Notes under the pieces: model-generated
Told to the model about the DNA's origin: nothing
Seen by the model: only the letters and a program-made list of their open reading frames with translations
The model's database searches: none
Shown here: positions 19,260 to 29,082 of the stretch, piece by piece
How the letters are laid out: each line of letters begins with the position of its first letter
How positions within the stretch are numbered: the stretch's first letter is position 1
Made by a program: the position numbers and the translations under genes
Assembly (NCBI GenBank): GCA_004298115.1
Contig: SCRJ01000198.1
Coordinates: 1-64,000 of the forward strand
Direction of reading: 5' to 3'
From: Acidobacteriota bacterium
Lineage (GTDB): Bacteria > Acidobacteriota > Thermoanaerobaculia > Thermoanaerobaculales > Thermoanaerobaculaceae
DNA length: 64,000 nucleotides

Positions 19260-20348
19260 GTGCCCGAAGACCCGATCACCCGCCGCGACCTCATCGCCAC
19301 CACCGCCAAGGCCGCCGCCGTCGCCGCGGCCGTCGGCCCAGCGCTCGCACAGGCGGCGCCACCGCTGCTCATCCGCCCGGTCGCGGTCGCCTCGATGAAC
19401 GGCATGCACGCGGTCAAGCTCGCGGTCGAGCGCATGAGCGCGGGTGCGTCGCCGGTGGACGCCGCGGTGACCGGCGTCGGACTGGTGGAGGCCGACCCCG
19501 AGGACGTGACCGTCGGCTACGGCGGCCTCCCCAACGAGGAGGGCGTCGTGCAGCTCGACGCCGCGGTGATGGACGGCGTCACGATGCGCGCCGGCGCGGT
19601 CGCGGCGCTCGAGCGCATCAAGCACCCGGCGCAGGTCGCGCTGGAGGTGATGCGGGGCACCGACCGCATCCTGCTCGTGGGCGAGGGCGCGCTGCGCTTC
19701 GCGCGGGCGCACGGCTTCCCGGAGGAGAACCTGCTCACCGAGCGGGCGCGCAAGATCTGGCTGTACTGGAAGGAGAACTTGTCGGCCAACGACGACTGGC
19801 TCCCCGAGCCGAAGGAGATCGACGACCCCGACATCCAGTGGTTCATCAAGAAGTACGGCGACGTCTACTTCCGCCCCACCGGCACGATCCACCTGTCGGC
19901 GTGCGGCGCGGGCGGGCAGCTCGGCTGCTGCACCACCACCTCGGGGCTGTTCTTCAAGCTCCCCGGACGTGTCGGCGACTCGCCGCTGGTCGGCGCCGGT
20001 CTGTACTGCGACGGCGAGGTCGGCTCGGCGGGGGGCACCGGCCACGGCGAGAGCAACATCATCGCCGCGGGGGCCCACACCGTGGTGGAGTTCATGCGCA
20101 ACGGGAGGTCGCCCGAGGCGGCGTGCCTGGCGACGCTCGAGCGCGTCGTGCGCAACACCAAGCTCGACTACCTCAGGGACGCCAAGGGGCGGCCCAAGAA
20201 CAACCTCCTGCTCTACGCGGTCAACCGTTCCGGGGAGGTGGGGGGCGCCGCAATCTGGGCGGGCGAGCGCTGCAAGTACGCGGTCTGCCGCGCCGGCTCG
20301 GAGCCGCAGCTGTTCGAGTGCGCGTACCTGTTCAAGCCGGACAAGTGA
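19260..20348 (+). CDS. N4-(beta-N-acetylglucosaminyl)-L-asparaginase / isoaspartyl peptidase family (Ntn hydrolase)
   Basis: Tat-like N-terminus; 'GGLPNEEGVVQLDAAVMDG', 'GTIHLSACGAGGQLGCCTTTSGLFFKLPGRVGDSPLVGAGLY'; GTG start with GAGGAGG. Confidence 0.85.
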   Translation: MPEDPITRRDLIATTAKAAAVAAAVGPALAQAAPPLLIRPVAVASMNGMHAVKLAVERMSAGASPVDAAVTGVGLVEADPEDVTVGYGGLPNEEGVVQLDAAVMDGVTMRAGAVAALERIKHPAQVALEVMRGTDRILLVGEGALRFARAHGFPEENLLTERARKIWLYWKENLSANDDWLPEPKEIDDPDIQWFIKKYGDVYFRPTGTIHLSACGAGGQLGCCTTTSGLFFKLPGRVGDSPLVGAGLYCDGEVGSAGGTGHGESNIIAAGAHTVVEFMRNGRSPEAACLATLERVVRNTKLDYLRDAKGRPKNNLLLYAVNRSGEVGGAAIWAGERCKYAVCRAGSEPQLFECAYLFKPDK

Positions 20349-20412
20349 CGAGTGGGTAGTCGCGGGAAAAGGGAATTGGGAAGAAGAGGCGCGGCCAGTG
20401 GCCGGCAGAGGC

Positions 20413-20440
20413 CGTGGGTCGTGGTTCGTGGATTGTGGGC
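20413..20440. repeat. degenerate heptamer run related to the 16683 array (opposite orientation)
   Basis: CGTGGGT CGTGGTT CGTGGAT TGTGGGC. Confidence 0.55.
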
Positions 20441-20537
20441 GGCAAGGACGTGGACGCGGGAGGGCTGAGAGGCTGCGCAGCAGAGGCGCAAGACCATCCC
20501 GCGCTCCTTTGCGCCGCTGCCGCCTTTCTCTTGCCCC

Positions 20538-21425
20538 TCACCCTTCTTCCTTTTCCGCCCCCGACTCTCCACTCGCTTGCGGGGCGAACTCGAGGAGGCG
20601 CCGCTCGACCTCGTCGATCACGTAGTCCGGGGTCGAAGCGCCCGCCGTGAGGCCGACGCAGGCGACGCCCTCGAGCCAGGCCGGGTCGAGGTCCTCGACC
20701 CCCTGGACGAGATGGCTGGGCTTGAAGCGCGCGCAGATGTCGTGCAGGTGGCGCGTGTTGGCGGAGTGCTTGCCGCCGACGACGAGGACGAGGTCCACCT
20801 CCGGGTCGGACGCCAGCGCCCGCGCCGCATCCTGGTTCTCCTTGGTCGCGTAGCAGATCGTGTCGGCGCGCTTCACGTTCGGGTTGGCCCGCTCGATGGC
20901 GCGCACGACCTCTTCGTACTCCTCGGCGTTGAGCGTCGTCTGGTAGAAGATCGTGATCGCGGCGAACCGCGACCAGTCGACCGCCTGCGCCTGTGCGACG
21001 GTGTGAACGATGTGGTAGAGGGCGGGATCGAGGTCGTGCGTGTAGCCGATCACCTCGCGGTGGCCGGGGTCGCCGATGAAGACCAGGTGCGCACCGGCGG
21101 CGCGCGCGTGCTGCGACGCGTGGTGGATGTCGTAGACGAACTTGCAGGTGGTGTCGAGGACCTCGAGGCCGCGCCGCCGGGCATCGCCGTGGAACGAGGG
21201 CGGCACACCGTGGGCGGAGAAGACGATCACCCCGTCCGCCACGTCGTCCATCGTCTTGACGGTGCGCACGCCGAGGGCGGCCATCTCCTCGACGACGCGC
21301 TCGTTGTGCACCACCTGCCCGAGGATCGCGCCGCGGCCGCCGCCGCGGGCGAACCGCTTCACCTTGATGTCCGCGACGCGGACGCCGGAGCAGAAACCGT
21401 ACTTCGCCGCGCGCTTGATCCTCAT
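20538..21425 (-). CDS. ispH: 4-hydroxy-3-methylbut-2-enyl diphosphate reductase
   Basis: 'GFCSGVRVADIK', 'VVHNERVVEEM', 'VIVFSAHGVPPSF', 'DTTCKFV', 'TAGASTPDYVIDEV'. Confidence 0.92.
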   Translation of the reverse strand: MRIKRAAKYGFCSGVRVADIKVKRFARGGGRGAILGQVVHNERVVEEMAALGVRTVKTMDDVADGVIVFSAHGVPPSFHGDARRRGLEVLDTTCKFVYDIHHASQHARAAGAHLVFIGDPGHREVIGYTHDLDPALYHIVHTVAQAQAVDWSRFAAITIFYQTTLNAEEYEEVVRAIERANPNVKRADTICYATKENQDAARALASDPEVDLVLVVGGKHSANTRHLHDICARFKPSHLVQGVEDLDPAWLEGVACVGLTAGASTPDYVIDEVERRLLEFAPQASGESGAEKEEG

Positions 21426-21438
21426 CGTGCCCCCGTCG

Positions 21439-22632
21439 TCACGGTGCAACAAACCGCTCCGGACCGAGCTTCCCGAGCCGGTCGCGATACGCGGCGACGG
21501 CCGCCACGGTGTCCTCGACGCGGTCGCCGCCGAACTTGGCGAGCAGCGCCCGCGCGACGACGAACGCGACGGCCGCCTCGGCGATCACGCCGCACGCCGG
21601 CACCGCGGTGACGTCTGAGCGCTCGTACGCCGCGCGGGCCGCGTCGCCGGTGGCGAGGTCGACCGACGGCAGCGGGTCGCGCAGCGTCGCGATGGGTTTC
21701 ATGAAGGCGCGCACCACGATCTCCTCGCCGTTGGAGACGCCGCCCTCGATCCCCCCGGCGTGGTTGGAGCCGCGGCGCAAGCCGTGTCGGCCGGGGAGGA
21801 TCGGGTCGTGCGAGAGCGAGCCCGGCCGCGCGGCGGTCTCGACGCCGGCGCCGATCGCGACCGCCTTGACCGCCTGGATCGCCATCACCGCCTGCGCGAG
21901 CTGCCCGTCGAGGCGATCGTGCCATTGGGCGTACGAGCCGAGTCCCGGCGGGACGCCGCGCGCGACCACGCCGACGACGCCGCCGAGCGTCTCGCCGGCG
22001 TGCTTGGCGCCGTCGACCAGGGCGACCAACTCGTCCTCGCGGCCCGGGGCCACGGTGCGCAGCGGCGAGCCGTCGTCGACCTGCGCCAGATCGGCGAACG
22101 ACGGCGCTCCCTCGCACAACGTGACGCCGCCGAGCGCGAGCACGCCGGAGCGGATCTCGCAGCCGCAGCGGGCCAGAAGCTGTTTGCACACGGCGCCGGC
22201 GGCGACGCGCGCCGCGGTCTCGCGCGCGGAGGCGCGCTCGAGGACGTTGCGGAGGTCCCCGGTGTGGCCGTACTTCCAGGCGCCGGCGAGATCGGCGTGC
22301 CCGGGGCGGGGCGCCGTGAGCCGGCGTTTGGCGGCCGCGGCCGGGTCAACGCCCCAGGGATCCATCACGTTCGACCAGTTCTCCCAGTCGCGGTTGGTGA
22401 TCGCGATTGCCAGCGGCGAGCCGAGGGTCACGCCGTCGCGCAACCCGCCGCGCACCTCGGCGCGGTCGTGTTCGATCTTCTGGCGGCCGCCCCGCCCGTG
22501 CCCGTGCTGCCGGCGCGCCAACTCGCGGTCGATCGCCTCGCGGTCGAGGCCGAGGCCGGCCGGGATGCCCGAGAGCACGGCCAGCACTTCGCGGCCGTGC
22601 GATTCGCCGGCGGTGACCAGTTCGAGCGCCAT
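21439..22632 (-). CDS. aroC: chorismate synthase
   Basis: 'GESHGREVLAVLSGIPAGL', 'RPGHADLAGAWKYGHTGDLRNVLERASARETA', 'GLRRGSNHAGGIEGGVSNGEEI'. Confidence 0.95.
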   Translation of the reverse strand: MALELVTAGESHGREVLAVLSGIPAGLGLDREAIDRELARRQHGHGRGGRQKIEHDRAEVRGGLRDGVTLGSPLAIAITNRDWENWSNVMDPWGVDPAAAAKRRLTAPRPGHADLAGAWKYGHTGDLRNVLERASARETAARVAAGAVCKQLLARCGCEIRSGVLALGGVTLCEGAPSFADLAQVDDGSPLRTVAPGREDELVALVDGAKHAGETLGGVVGVVARGVPPGLGSYAQWHDRLDGQLAQAVMAIQAVKAVAIGAGVETAARPGSLSHDPILPGRHGLRRGSNHAGGIEGGVSNGEEIVVRAFMKPIATLRDPLPSVDLATGDAARAAYERSDVTAVPACGVIAEAAVAFVVARALLAKFGGDRVEDTVAAVAAYRDRLGKLGPERFVAP

Positions 22633-22880
22633 CTGTGGCTCTCCTCCTCCCATCCTCGACGCGGCGGGCGACCCGGGCGTCGCGGCGTCGGCCGCCGTAA
22701 CCTACTGCCGCGACTCGACCTCGCGGATCGTAGCACAGCGTCGAACCGGGCGCGCCCTGCGGTCCCCGCCGTGCGGGTCCCGTGCCTGCGGCACGGACGC
22801 GGACGGTTCGACGGGGCGGGTGCGAACGCCGGTCGCGAACGCCTTGCGCAGCGGTCACGAGGGACGTATCCTCATCGTCA

Positions 22881-23606
22881 ATGATGCGTCGCTTCCTGCT
22901 CGTTCTCGCCGCGATCGCCGCCTGCGGGTTGGCGAACGGGGAGGAGTTGTTCGTCCCGATGGTGGCCCAGCGTCAGGGTCAGGACGGCGCGTGGTGGAAC
23001 ACCGAGGTCTGGATCAGCAACCCGACGGTCAACACGGGCTCGTACGCGGCGGTCTTCCTCCCGGCCGGACAGCCGAACATCGAAGGGTTGCGCGCGGACC
23101 CCGCGCCCGAGGACCTGCCGCCGGGTGCGACGATCTACCGCAACGACCTCGTCCCGGAGGGAGGCATCGGCGTCCTCCGCTTCATCGCGACGCCGGGCGT
23201 GGTGGTCTTCACCAGGGTCTTCAACGCCGCCGGCCGCGGGTCGTTCGGGCAGGGGATGCCGGCGATGCCGAGGAGCGCCGCGACGCGGCCGGGGGAGATC
23301 GCCCAACTCGTGGGCCTGCGCCGCACCCCGGCGTTTCGCACGAACATCTCGCTGTTCAACCCCTCCGCCGAGAACGGCGTGGTGCACGTTCGGCTCTACC
23401 TTCAGCGCGGCGAGGTGGCGGGCGAGGAGTCGTACCGGCTCGCGCCGGGCGGCTACCTCCAGCTCGACGACGCCCTCCACGCCCTCGGGGTCTCGCGCGG
23501 CGAACACGTGCGCGCCGAGGTGACCGGCACGGTTCCGTTCTTCGCCTTCGCGTCGGTGATCGACGCCCGCTCGGGCGCCCCGACGCTGGTGCCCGCGGCG
23601 CACTGA
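22881..23606 (+). CDS. secreted protein of unknown function
   Basis: Signal peptide; 'WWNTEVWISNPTVNTGSYAAVFLPAGQPN' resembles lineage-typical secreted beta-rich proteins. Confidence 0.6.
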   Translation: MMRRFLLVLAAIAACGLANGEELFVPMVAQRQGQDGAWWNTEVWISNPTVNTGSYAAVFLPAGQPNIEGLRADPAPEDLPPGATIYRNDLVPEGGIGVLRFIATPGVVVFTRVFNAAGRGSFGQGMPAMPRSAATRPGEIAQLVGLRRTPAFRTNISLFNPSAENGVVHVRLYLQRGEVAGEESYRLAPGGYLQLDDALHALGVSRGEHVRAEVTGTVPFFAFASVIDARSGAPTLVPAAH

Positions 23607-23695
23607 CCCGGCCGCGCCGGCCTGCCGCGGCGGAGGGGAATCGCCTGAGACGCATTCTTGACAGCGCGGCGAGTTCCGGCTAGCGTCCGGATGGG

Positions 23696-23887
23696 ATGAA
23701 GAGCGACGACGGCGCGGGCGACGGCGGGTCAGGTCACGACGCCGAGCCCCCGCCCCGGCAGGGTGCGGGAAGCCAGGCGCTGCGCATCTGCCCCAACTGC
23801 GGCGCGTCCCTGACGGACCGCTCCTGCAAACTGATCTGCCCCAACCAGGCGTGCGGCTACTATCTCTCCTGCTCGGACTTCCTCTGA
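23696..23887 (+). CDS. 63-aa zinc-ribbon-like mini-protein
   Basis: 'ICPNCGASLTDRSCKLICPNQACGYYLSCSDFL' (two Cys pairs plus extra Cys). Confidence 0.6.
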   Translation: MKSDDGAGDGGSGHDAEPPPRQGAGSQALRICPNCGASLTDRSCKLICPNQACGYYLSCSDFL

Positions 23888-23995
23888 TCGAGGGTGAGCC
23901 GGGACCTCGGCCGGCCACCTGCAGTCCGGGGGTTCCGGCGTCGGTTCCGCAGGGGGCACGGCCGCCCGGTGTTCGCGCGCGCCTATACTGAGACA

Positions 23996-25840
23996 ATGGA
24001 GCAGGGAAAAGGCGAGCGCGCACCCGGCGGGCTGCGCCGCGCGGTGCGACGCCAGTGGCGGCGCCTGCGCTACGCGGCGCACCCTCCCGCCGTACGGTTC
24101 ATCTACGACCCTGCGTACGAGCGCAACCTCACCGGCGTTCCGCTCGACCCGCTGCGCGCGGACCGGATCCTGGCGTTTTTGGTCGACGAGCGGCTGATCC
24201 GCCGCGAGGAGATCTCGGCGCCGCAGCCGGCGGCGCTCAAGAACGTGCTGCTGGTGCACGCCCCCGAGTACCTGGAGGCGCTGCAACGGCCGGAGACGCT
24301 GACCAGGATCCTCGGGCTCGAGGTGAGCGAGGACGAGCTCGACCAGGTGCTCGACCTGCAGCGGCTCATGGCCGGCGGCACGATCCAGGCGACGCGCTGG
24401 GCGCTGGCGGCCCGCTGCGCCGCCATCAACCTCGGCGGCGGCTTCCACCACGCCGGGCGCCGCGGCGGGATGGGCTTCTGCGTCTTCAACGACGTGGCGG
24501 TTGCGATCGCCCGGCTGCGCCAGCGCGGGTTCTCCGAGCGAGTGCTGGTGGTCGATCTCGACCTCCACGACGGCAACGGCACGCGCGAGATCTTCGCCGC
24601 GGACCAGACGGTGCACACCTTCTCCGTGCACAACGAGCACTGGGGCGACACCGCGGCGGTCGCGTCCACCAGCATCGCCCTCGGCGGCGGCGTCGGCGAC
24701 GAACTCTACCTCGGCACCCTGCTCAAGTCGCTGCCGGGCGTGTTCGAGTCGTTCCGCCCCGGCCTGGTGGTCTACGTGGCCGGCTGCGACGTCGCCGAGG
24801 ACGACGCGATCGGCAACTGGAAGGTCACCGCCGACGGGATCTTCGCCCGCGACCGCTTCGTCGTGGACCTCGTGCGCCGGCACGGCGCGCGCCTCGTGGT
24901 CGTGCTCGGAGGCGGGTACGGCGACGCCTCGTGGCGCCACCACGCGCGCTTCCTCGCGTGGCTCCTCACCGGGTCGGCGATCGAGCCCCCCGACAACGAG
25001 GAGCTCACCCTGATGCGCTTCCGGCAGATCAAGGCGACACTCGACCCGGTGCGCCTGACCTCGACCAGCGGCCACGGCGGGTGGGAGCTCACCGAGGACG
25101 ACCTGGTCGGCATCCTCCCCGGCGTGCCGCGCCACACCCGGTTCCTGGAGTACTTCTCGAAAGTCGGGATCGAGCTTCTCCTCGAGCGCTTCGGCATCCT
25201 GCAGCAGCTCCGCGCTCGCGGGTTCAAGGCGCCGGTCGTCCACCTCGAACTCGAACACCCGCTCGGGCAGACGCTGAAGATCTTCGGCGGTCCGGATCGC
25301 CGCGAGCTGCTCGTCGAACTGCGGGTGCACCGGAGCGCGCGCGCCGTGATCGGGTGCGAGGTGCTGGAGGTGGAGTGGTTGCTGCTGCAAAACCCGCGCG
25401 AGCCGTTCAGCGGTTCCCGCGCCCCGCTGCCGGGGCAACAACACCCGGGGCTCGGAATGCTCCGCGAGATCTTCGGCTGGCTGGTCGTCGTGAGCGAGAC
25501 GCTCGCCCTCGACGGCATCGTGTTCCGGCCCAGCCACTACCACGTTGCGGCGCTGTCCCACCGTTACACCCGGTTCCTCGACCCGGCGGCGGAGGCGCTG
25601 ATGCGCGCGCTCGAGCGCGTGCTGGCCGAGGTGCCCCTCGAGCCCGCGTCGCGGGCGGTGGAGGAAGGACGAGTGGTCCGGGCGACGACGGGGGAGCCGG
25701 TCCGCTGGGAGGGGTGGATGCTGGCGCTGGCCGCGACCGACCGCCTGCGGGTGCGCACCGAGGGGGAGACGTACGAGGCCGCCGTCAGCGCGGCGGCCAC
25801 AGACCTGCGCCTGCAGCCGGACGACGGGGCCGGGACGTAG
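23996..25840 (+). CDS. histone deacetylase-family protein with long C-terminal extension
   Basis: 'AINLGGGFHHAGRRGGMGFCVFNDVAVAIARL', 'VVDLDLHDGNGTREIF', 'YVAGCDVAEDD', 'VVLGGGYGDAS'. Confidence 0.88.
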   Translation: MEQGKGERAPGGLRRAVRRQWRRLRYAAHPPAVRFIYDPAYERNLTGVPLDPLRADRILAFLVDERLIRREEISAPQPAALKNVLLVHAPEYLEALQRPETLTRILGLEVSEDELDQVLDLQRLMAGGTIQATRWALAARCAAINLGGGFHHAGRRGGMGFCVFNDVAVAIARLRQRGFSERVLVVDLDLHDGNGTREIFAADQTVHTFSVHNEHWGDTAAVASTSIALGGGVGDELYLGTLLKSLPGVFESFRPGLVVYVAGCDVAEDDAIGNWKVTADGIFARDRFVVDLVRRHGARLVVVLGGGYGDASWRHHARFLAWLLTGSAIEPPDNEELTLMRFRQIKATLDPVRLTSTSGHGGWELTEDDLVGILPGVPRHTRFLEYFSKVGIELLLERFGILQQLRARGFKAPVVHLELEHPLGQTLKIFGGPDRRELLVELRVHRSARAVIGCEVLEVEWLLLQNPREPFSGSRAPLPGQQHPGLGMLREIFGWLVVVSETLALDGIVFRPSHYHVAALSHRYTRFLDPAAEALMRALERVLAEVPLEPASRAVEEGRVVRATTGEPVRWEGWMLALAATDRLRVRTEGETYEAAVSAAATDLRLQPDDGAGT

Positions 25841-25856
25841 GCGGCGACCGCCGCCG

Positions 25857-27050
25857 TCAGACGGCGGCGCCGTGGGCGGCACCGCGCGGGCGCTCCTCGC
25901 CCTTGCGCCGGCGCTTCTCGAGGTACATGCGGTCGTCGGCCTCGCGCAGTGCCGCCTCGGGCTCGCCGCTGGGGGCCAGGCTGGCGATTCCGACCGAGAT
26001 GCGGCACGGCGGCGGGCCGTCCTCGGCCGCCGCGAGGTCGGTCCGCAACCTCGTCACGCGCGCGCCGGCGGCCTCCGGATCGAGCCCGGGCGCGATGACG
26101 AGGAACTCGTCGCCGCCGAGCCGGAACAGGGTATCGTCGCTGCGGAAGCTCGTCCGGAGCGCGGCGGCGACCCGCAGCAGACAGGCGTCGCCGGCGATGT
26201 GCCCGAAGCGATCGTTGATCTCTTTGAAGTTGTCGATGTCGAGGAAGATCACGGCCGCGCCGGCGCAGCGCACCCGCTCCATCTCGTCGTGCAGCCGGCG
26301 CCGGTTCGCCAGCGCGGTCAGCGGGTCGAGGTCGACGAGCTGGCGCAGGCGATCCTGGGACTCGAGCAGCTCCCGGTTGAGGTGCTCGAGGTGCTGCGAG
26401 GACGATCCCTCGATCACCACGAGGATCGCCAACGCCATGAACAGGTCGGCTCCGGCGTCGAGAAACGAGGCGTATGGGGTTTGGCGGGCGAGCGGCGCGC
26501 CGCCCCACAGGGTGGGGAGCAGAAGCGGCACCCTCTGGAGGAAGAGCACCCCTTCCGCAAGCAGGGCGAAACCCAGCCACCGCGAGCGCGGACCGCGCGG
26601 CCGGCGCAGCACCCACACCGCGCCGGAAGTGAGGAAGGTCCCGACCATGAGCGACACGCCGAGCTGGAGGGACCACCGAGTCGGAGCGAGCAGGCCGAGC
26701 ATGAGGCTCCACACGGCGACCGCCGTGACGGTCCGCCATCGTCCGACGGGCTGGGCCGCGTTCGGCTCGATGTGGTTGCGGGCCCCCGTCACCAACAGGA
26801 GGACGTAGGCGGTCTTCAGCGCGACATAGCCGATCACCGTCAGGCGGACCACCGGCTCGGCCGGGAAGACCGTTCCCAGGAACGCCAGGGCGACCGCCCC
26901 GGCGTCGGCGACCCACGCAGCCGCCCAGAGGCGGACTTCCTGCAGGCGGATCGTGCGTGTGAGGGCGACGAAGAAGGCGGCGAGCAGCGTCGCGGTCCCC
27001 AGCTGGACCGCGAGCGACCAACGCGCCAGCAGCTCGAACTCGGAACTCAC
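25857..27050 (-). CDS. membrane diguanylate cyclase (GGDEF)
   Basis: N-terminal transmembrane helices, then 'DPLTALANRRRLHDEM' and 'LFRLGGDEFLVIAPG'. Confidence 0.9.
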   Translation of the reverse strand: MSSEFELLARWSLAVQLGTATLLAAFFVALTRTIRLQEVRLWAAAWVADAGAVALAFLGTVFPAEPVVRLTVIGYVALKTAYVLLLVTGARNHIEPNAAQPVGRWRTVTAVAVWSLMLGLLAPTRWSLQLGVSLMVGTFLTSGAVWVLRRPRGPRSRWLGFALLAEGVLFLQRVPLLLPTLWGGAPLARQTPYASFLDAGADLFMALAILVVIEGSSSQHLEHLNRELLESQDRLRQLVDLDPLTALANRRRLHDEMERVRCAGAAVIFLDIDNFKEINDRFGHIAGDACLLRVAAALRTSFRSDDTLFRLGGDEFLVIAPGLDPEAAGARVTRLRTDLAAAEDGPPPCRISVGIASLAPSGEPEAALREADDRMYLEKRRRKGEERPRGAAHGAAV

Positions 27051-27139
27051 GGTGCCCGCCCCCCAACGGTTGTCGCAACACCGGCCGCGTTCGCGCTATT
27101 CCGCCGCCCCCTCATCCGTCCGCCGGTACGGCGGCCGCG

Positions 27140-27496
27140 CTAGAGCTCGATATCCCCGCGGCCGCCGAGCTGGTCGAGCGTCGTGACCGCGTGGCGCAGG
27201 TGAGGGATCACGATCGAGCCGCCGACCACGAGGCCGACGTTGAGGGCGTCCACGATCTCGGGCGTCGTCCAGCCGGTCCTGACGCACTGGATCAGGTGGT
27301 AATCGACGCAGTCGTTGCAGCGCAGGACGAGCGATGCGACGAGGCCGAGCAGTTCCTTGATCCGGCCCGGGAGGGCCTCGTCCCGATAGGCGGCGTCGTC
27401 GAGGTTGAAGAACCTTTTGATGCCGAGGTGATCCTGATGCAGGACCGCAGCGTTGGCCGCCCGCCGTGCCGCGATGAACTCGTCGATATCGCTCAT
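27140..27496 (-). CDS. AhpD/carboxymuconolactone decarboxylase-family protein
   Basis: 'KELLGLVASLVLRCNDCVDYHLIQCVRTGWTTPEIVDALNVGLVVGG' with CxxC. Confidence 0.88.
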   Translation of the reverse strand: MSDIDEFIAARRAANAAVLHQDHLGIKRFFNLDDAAYRDEALPGRIKELLGLVASLVLRCNDCVDYHLIQCVRTGWTTPEIVDALNVGLVVGGSIVIPHLRHAVTTLDQLGGRGDIEL

Positions 27497-27645
27497 GCCG
27501 CCTCCGCCCAGGGGCTCCAACCTACCGCAACTCGCCGGCCGCTGCCAGTCGCGCGCGCCGGTCGGCCGTGCCCCGGGGGCCGCCGCCGCCCCGAAAGTGA
27601 CAGGGATCGCACGGTCTGCGGCAGTGTCGGGTACAATTCCCGGCT

Positions 27646-28989
27646 GTGAAGCGCGTGCTCGCTCTCGCCCTCGGTTGCATCGCCCTCGCCGCGGCGGTTT
27701 CGGAAGGTGCGCGCCCGGTGCCGCACCGGCGCCGGGTCAGCCGTCCGGTCAACCTGGTCTGGTACGCCGAGCGACTCGACGGGCAGGCGGTCGAGTCGCG
27801 GCAGCCCGACGAACCGATCAACCCGGCATCCGTGGTCAAGATCGCAACCTCGCTGTGGTCGCTCGAGCGGCTCGGCCCCGACTTCCGCTTCGAGACGCGC
27901 TTCTTCGCCCGGGGGACCATCGACCCGGCGCGGCGGGTGCTGACCGGCGACCTCGTCGTGCAGGGTGGGGGCGACCCCGACTTTCACGTCGAGAACGCCT
28001 TCCTCGTCGCTCGGGCGCTCAACGAGCTGAACGTGGACCGCGTCACCGGCGCCGTCATCGTCAACCGGCGGTTCTGGATGGGATGGGAGAACGGATCCGA
28101 GGGGCGTCAACCCGACCCGATCAAGCGCGGGCTCCTGATGGCGACCCGCCTGCGCCAGGCGCTCAACCCTGGGCGGTGGAACGGCGCGACCCGGGCGGCG
28201 TGGCGCGAGCTCGCGCTCCGCCGGGGTCTCGACGTCGCGCGGCCCCCCCGGGTCGTCGTCGCGGGCGGCGCCGGTGTCGACGGCGAAGCGGATCCGGGCG
28301 AGATGCTCGTGGTCCATCGCTCGCAACCTTTGGCGGATATCCTGCGCCGCTTCAACTGTTACTCGAACAACGATATCGAGCGCGTTGCGGCGAGCGTGGG
28401 GTCGGTTGACGACCTGGCCGCGTTCGTGGCCGAACGGTGCGGCGTGCCGCGTGGGGCTGTCGAGTTGCAGACCGCCTCGGGGCTCGGCGAGAACCGTCTC
28501 ACCCCGCGTCTGATCGTGCGCCTGCTGCGCGAGTTCAAACAGACCTGCGAGCGCCTGCACCTTTCGGTCGAGTCGCTGCTCCCCGTCGCCGGGTGCGACC
28601 CCGGCACCGTGACCCACCAGTTTCCCGAGCTGGCGGACGGGCCCAACACGACGGCCGTCGTCGGCAAGACCGGGACGCTGACCACCACCGACGGCGGCAT
28701 CGCCGTGCTCGCCGGGATCGCGCGCACGGGCCAGGGCGACCTGCTGTTCTGCGTCGCCGTGCCGCGCGCCGGCGGCCGACTCCGGGGCGCGCGTCACGCC
28801 GAGGAGAAGTGGGTGCTCGACCTGCTCGGCACCCACGGCGGCGGCCAGCCGCGCCCGTGTGCCGGGATGCTCACGGCCCCCGATACGGGCGCCAGCGTCA
28901 TTCTGCTCGGCGACCGCGTGCTCCCGCCGCCCGGCGGCACCTCCTCGCTGACTCCCGTTCCCGAGCCGACGGCGCCCGTGAACAGGTAG
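27646..28989 (+). CDS. D-alanyl-D-alanine carboxypeptidase / PBP4 family
   Basis: 'PINPASVVKIATSLWSLERLGPDFRFETRFFARG' (SxxK), 'CYSNNDIERVA' (SxN-like), 'VVGKTGTL' (KTG). Confidence 0.88.
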   Translation: MKRVLALALGCIALAAAVSEGARPVPHRRRVSRPVNLVWYAERLDGQAVESRQPDEPINPASVVKIATSLWSLERLGPDFRFETRFFARGTIDPARRVLTGDLVVQGGGDPDFHVENAFLVARALNELNVDRVTGAVIVNRRFWMGWENGSEGRQPDPIKRGLLMATRLRQALNPGRWNGATRAAWRELALRRGLDVARPPRVVVAGGAGVDGEADPGEMLVVHRSQPLADILRRFNCYSNNDIERVAASVGSVDDLAAFVAERCGVPRGAVELQTASGLGENRLTPRLIVRLLREFKQTCERLHLSVESLLPVAGCDPGTVTHQFPELADGPNTTAVVGKTGTLTTTDGGIAVLAGIARTGQGDLLFCVAVPRAGGRLRGARHAEEKWVLDLLGTHGGGQPRPCAGMLTAPDTGASVILLGDRVLPPPGGTSSLTPVPEPTAPVNR

Positions 28990-29082
28990 GTCGGCGCGAC
29001 GAGGTCAAAGGGGAAGGTCAAGAGGGAAAGGGGAGACGGCGAGAGCCTCGTCTCGTTTCCCGTCGACGCTCGTCCCCTCCGG

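Noticed and set aside
21509-23683. 724-aa plus-strand ORF over aroC
   Set aside because: High-GC antisense ORF opposite a clear chorismate synthase; the 22881 gene in another frame is better supported.
24055-26808. 917-aa plus-strand ORF
   Set aside because: Out-of-frame reading through the deacetylase gene and antisense to the GGDEF gene; Arg/Pro/Ala-rich, no domain.
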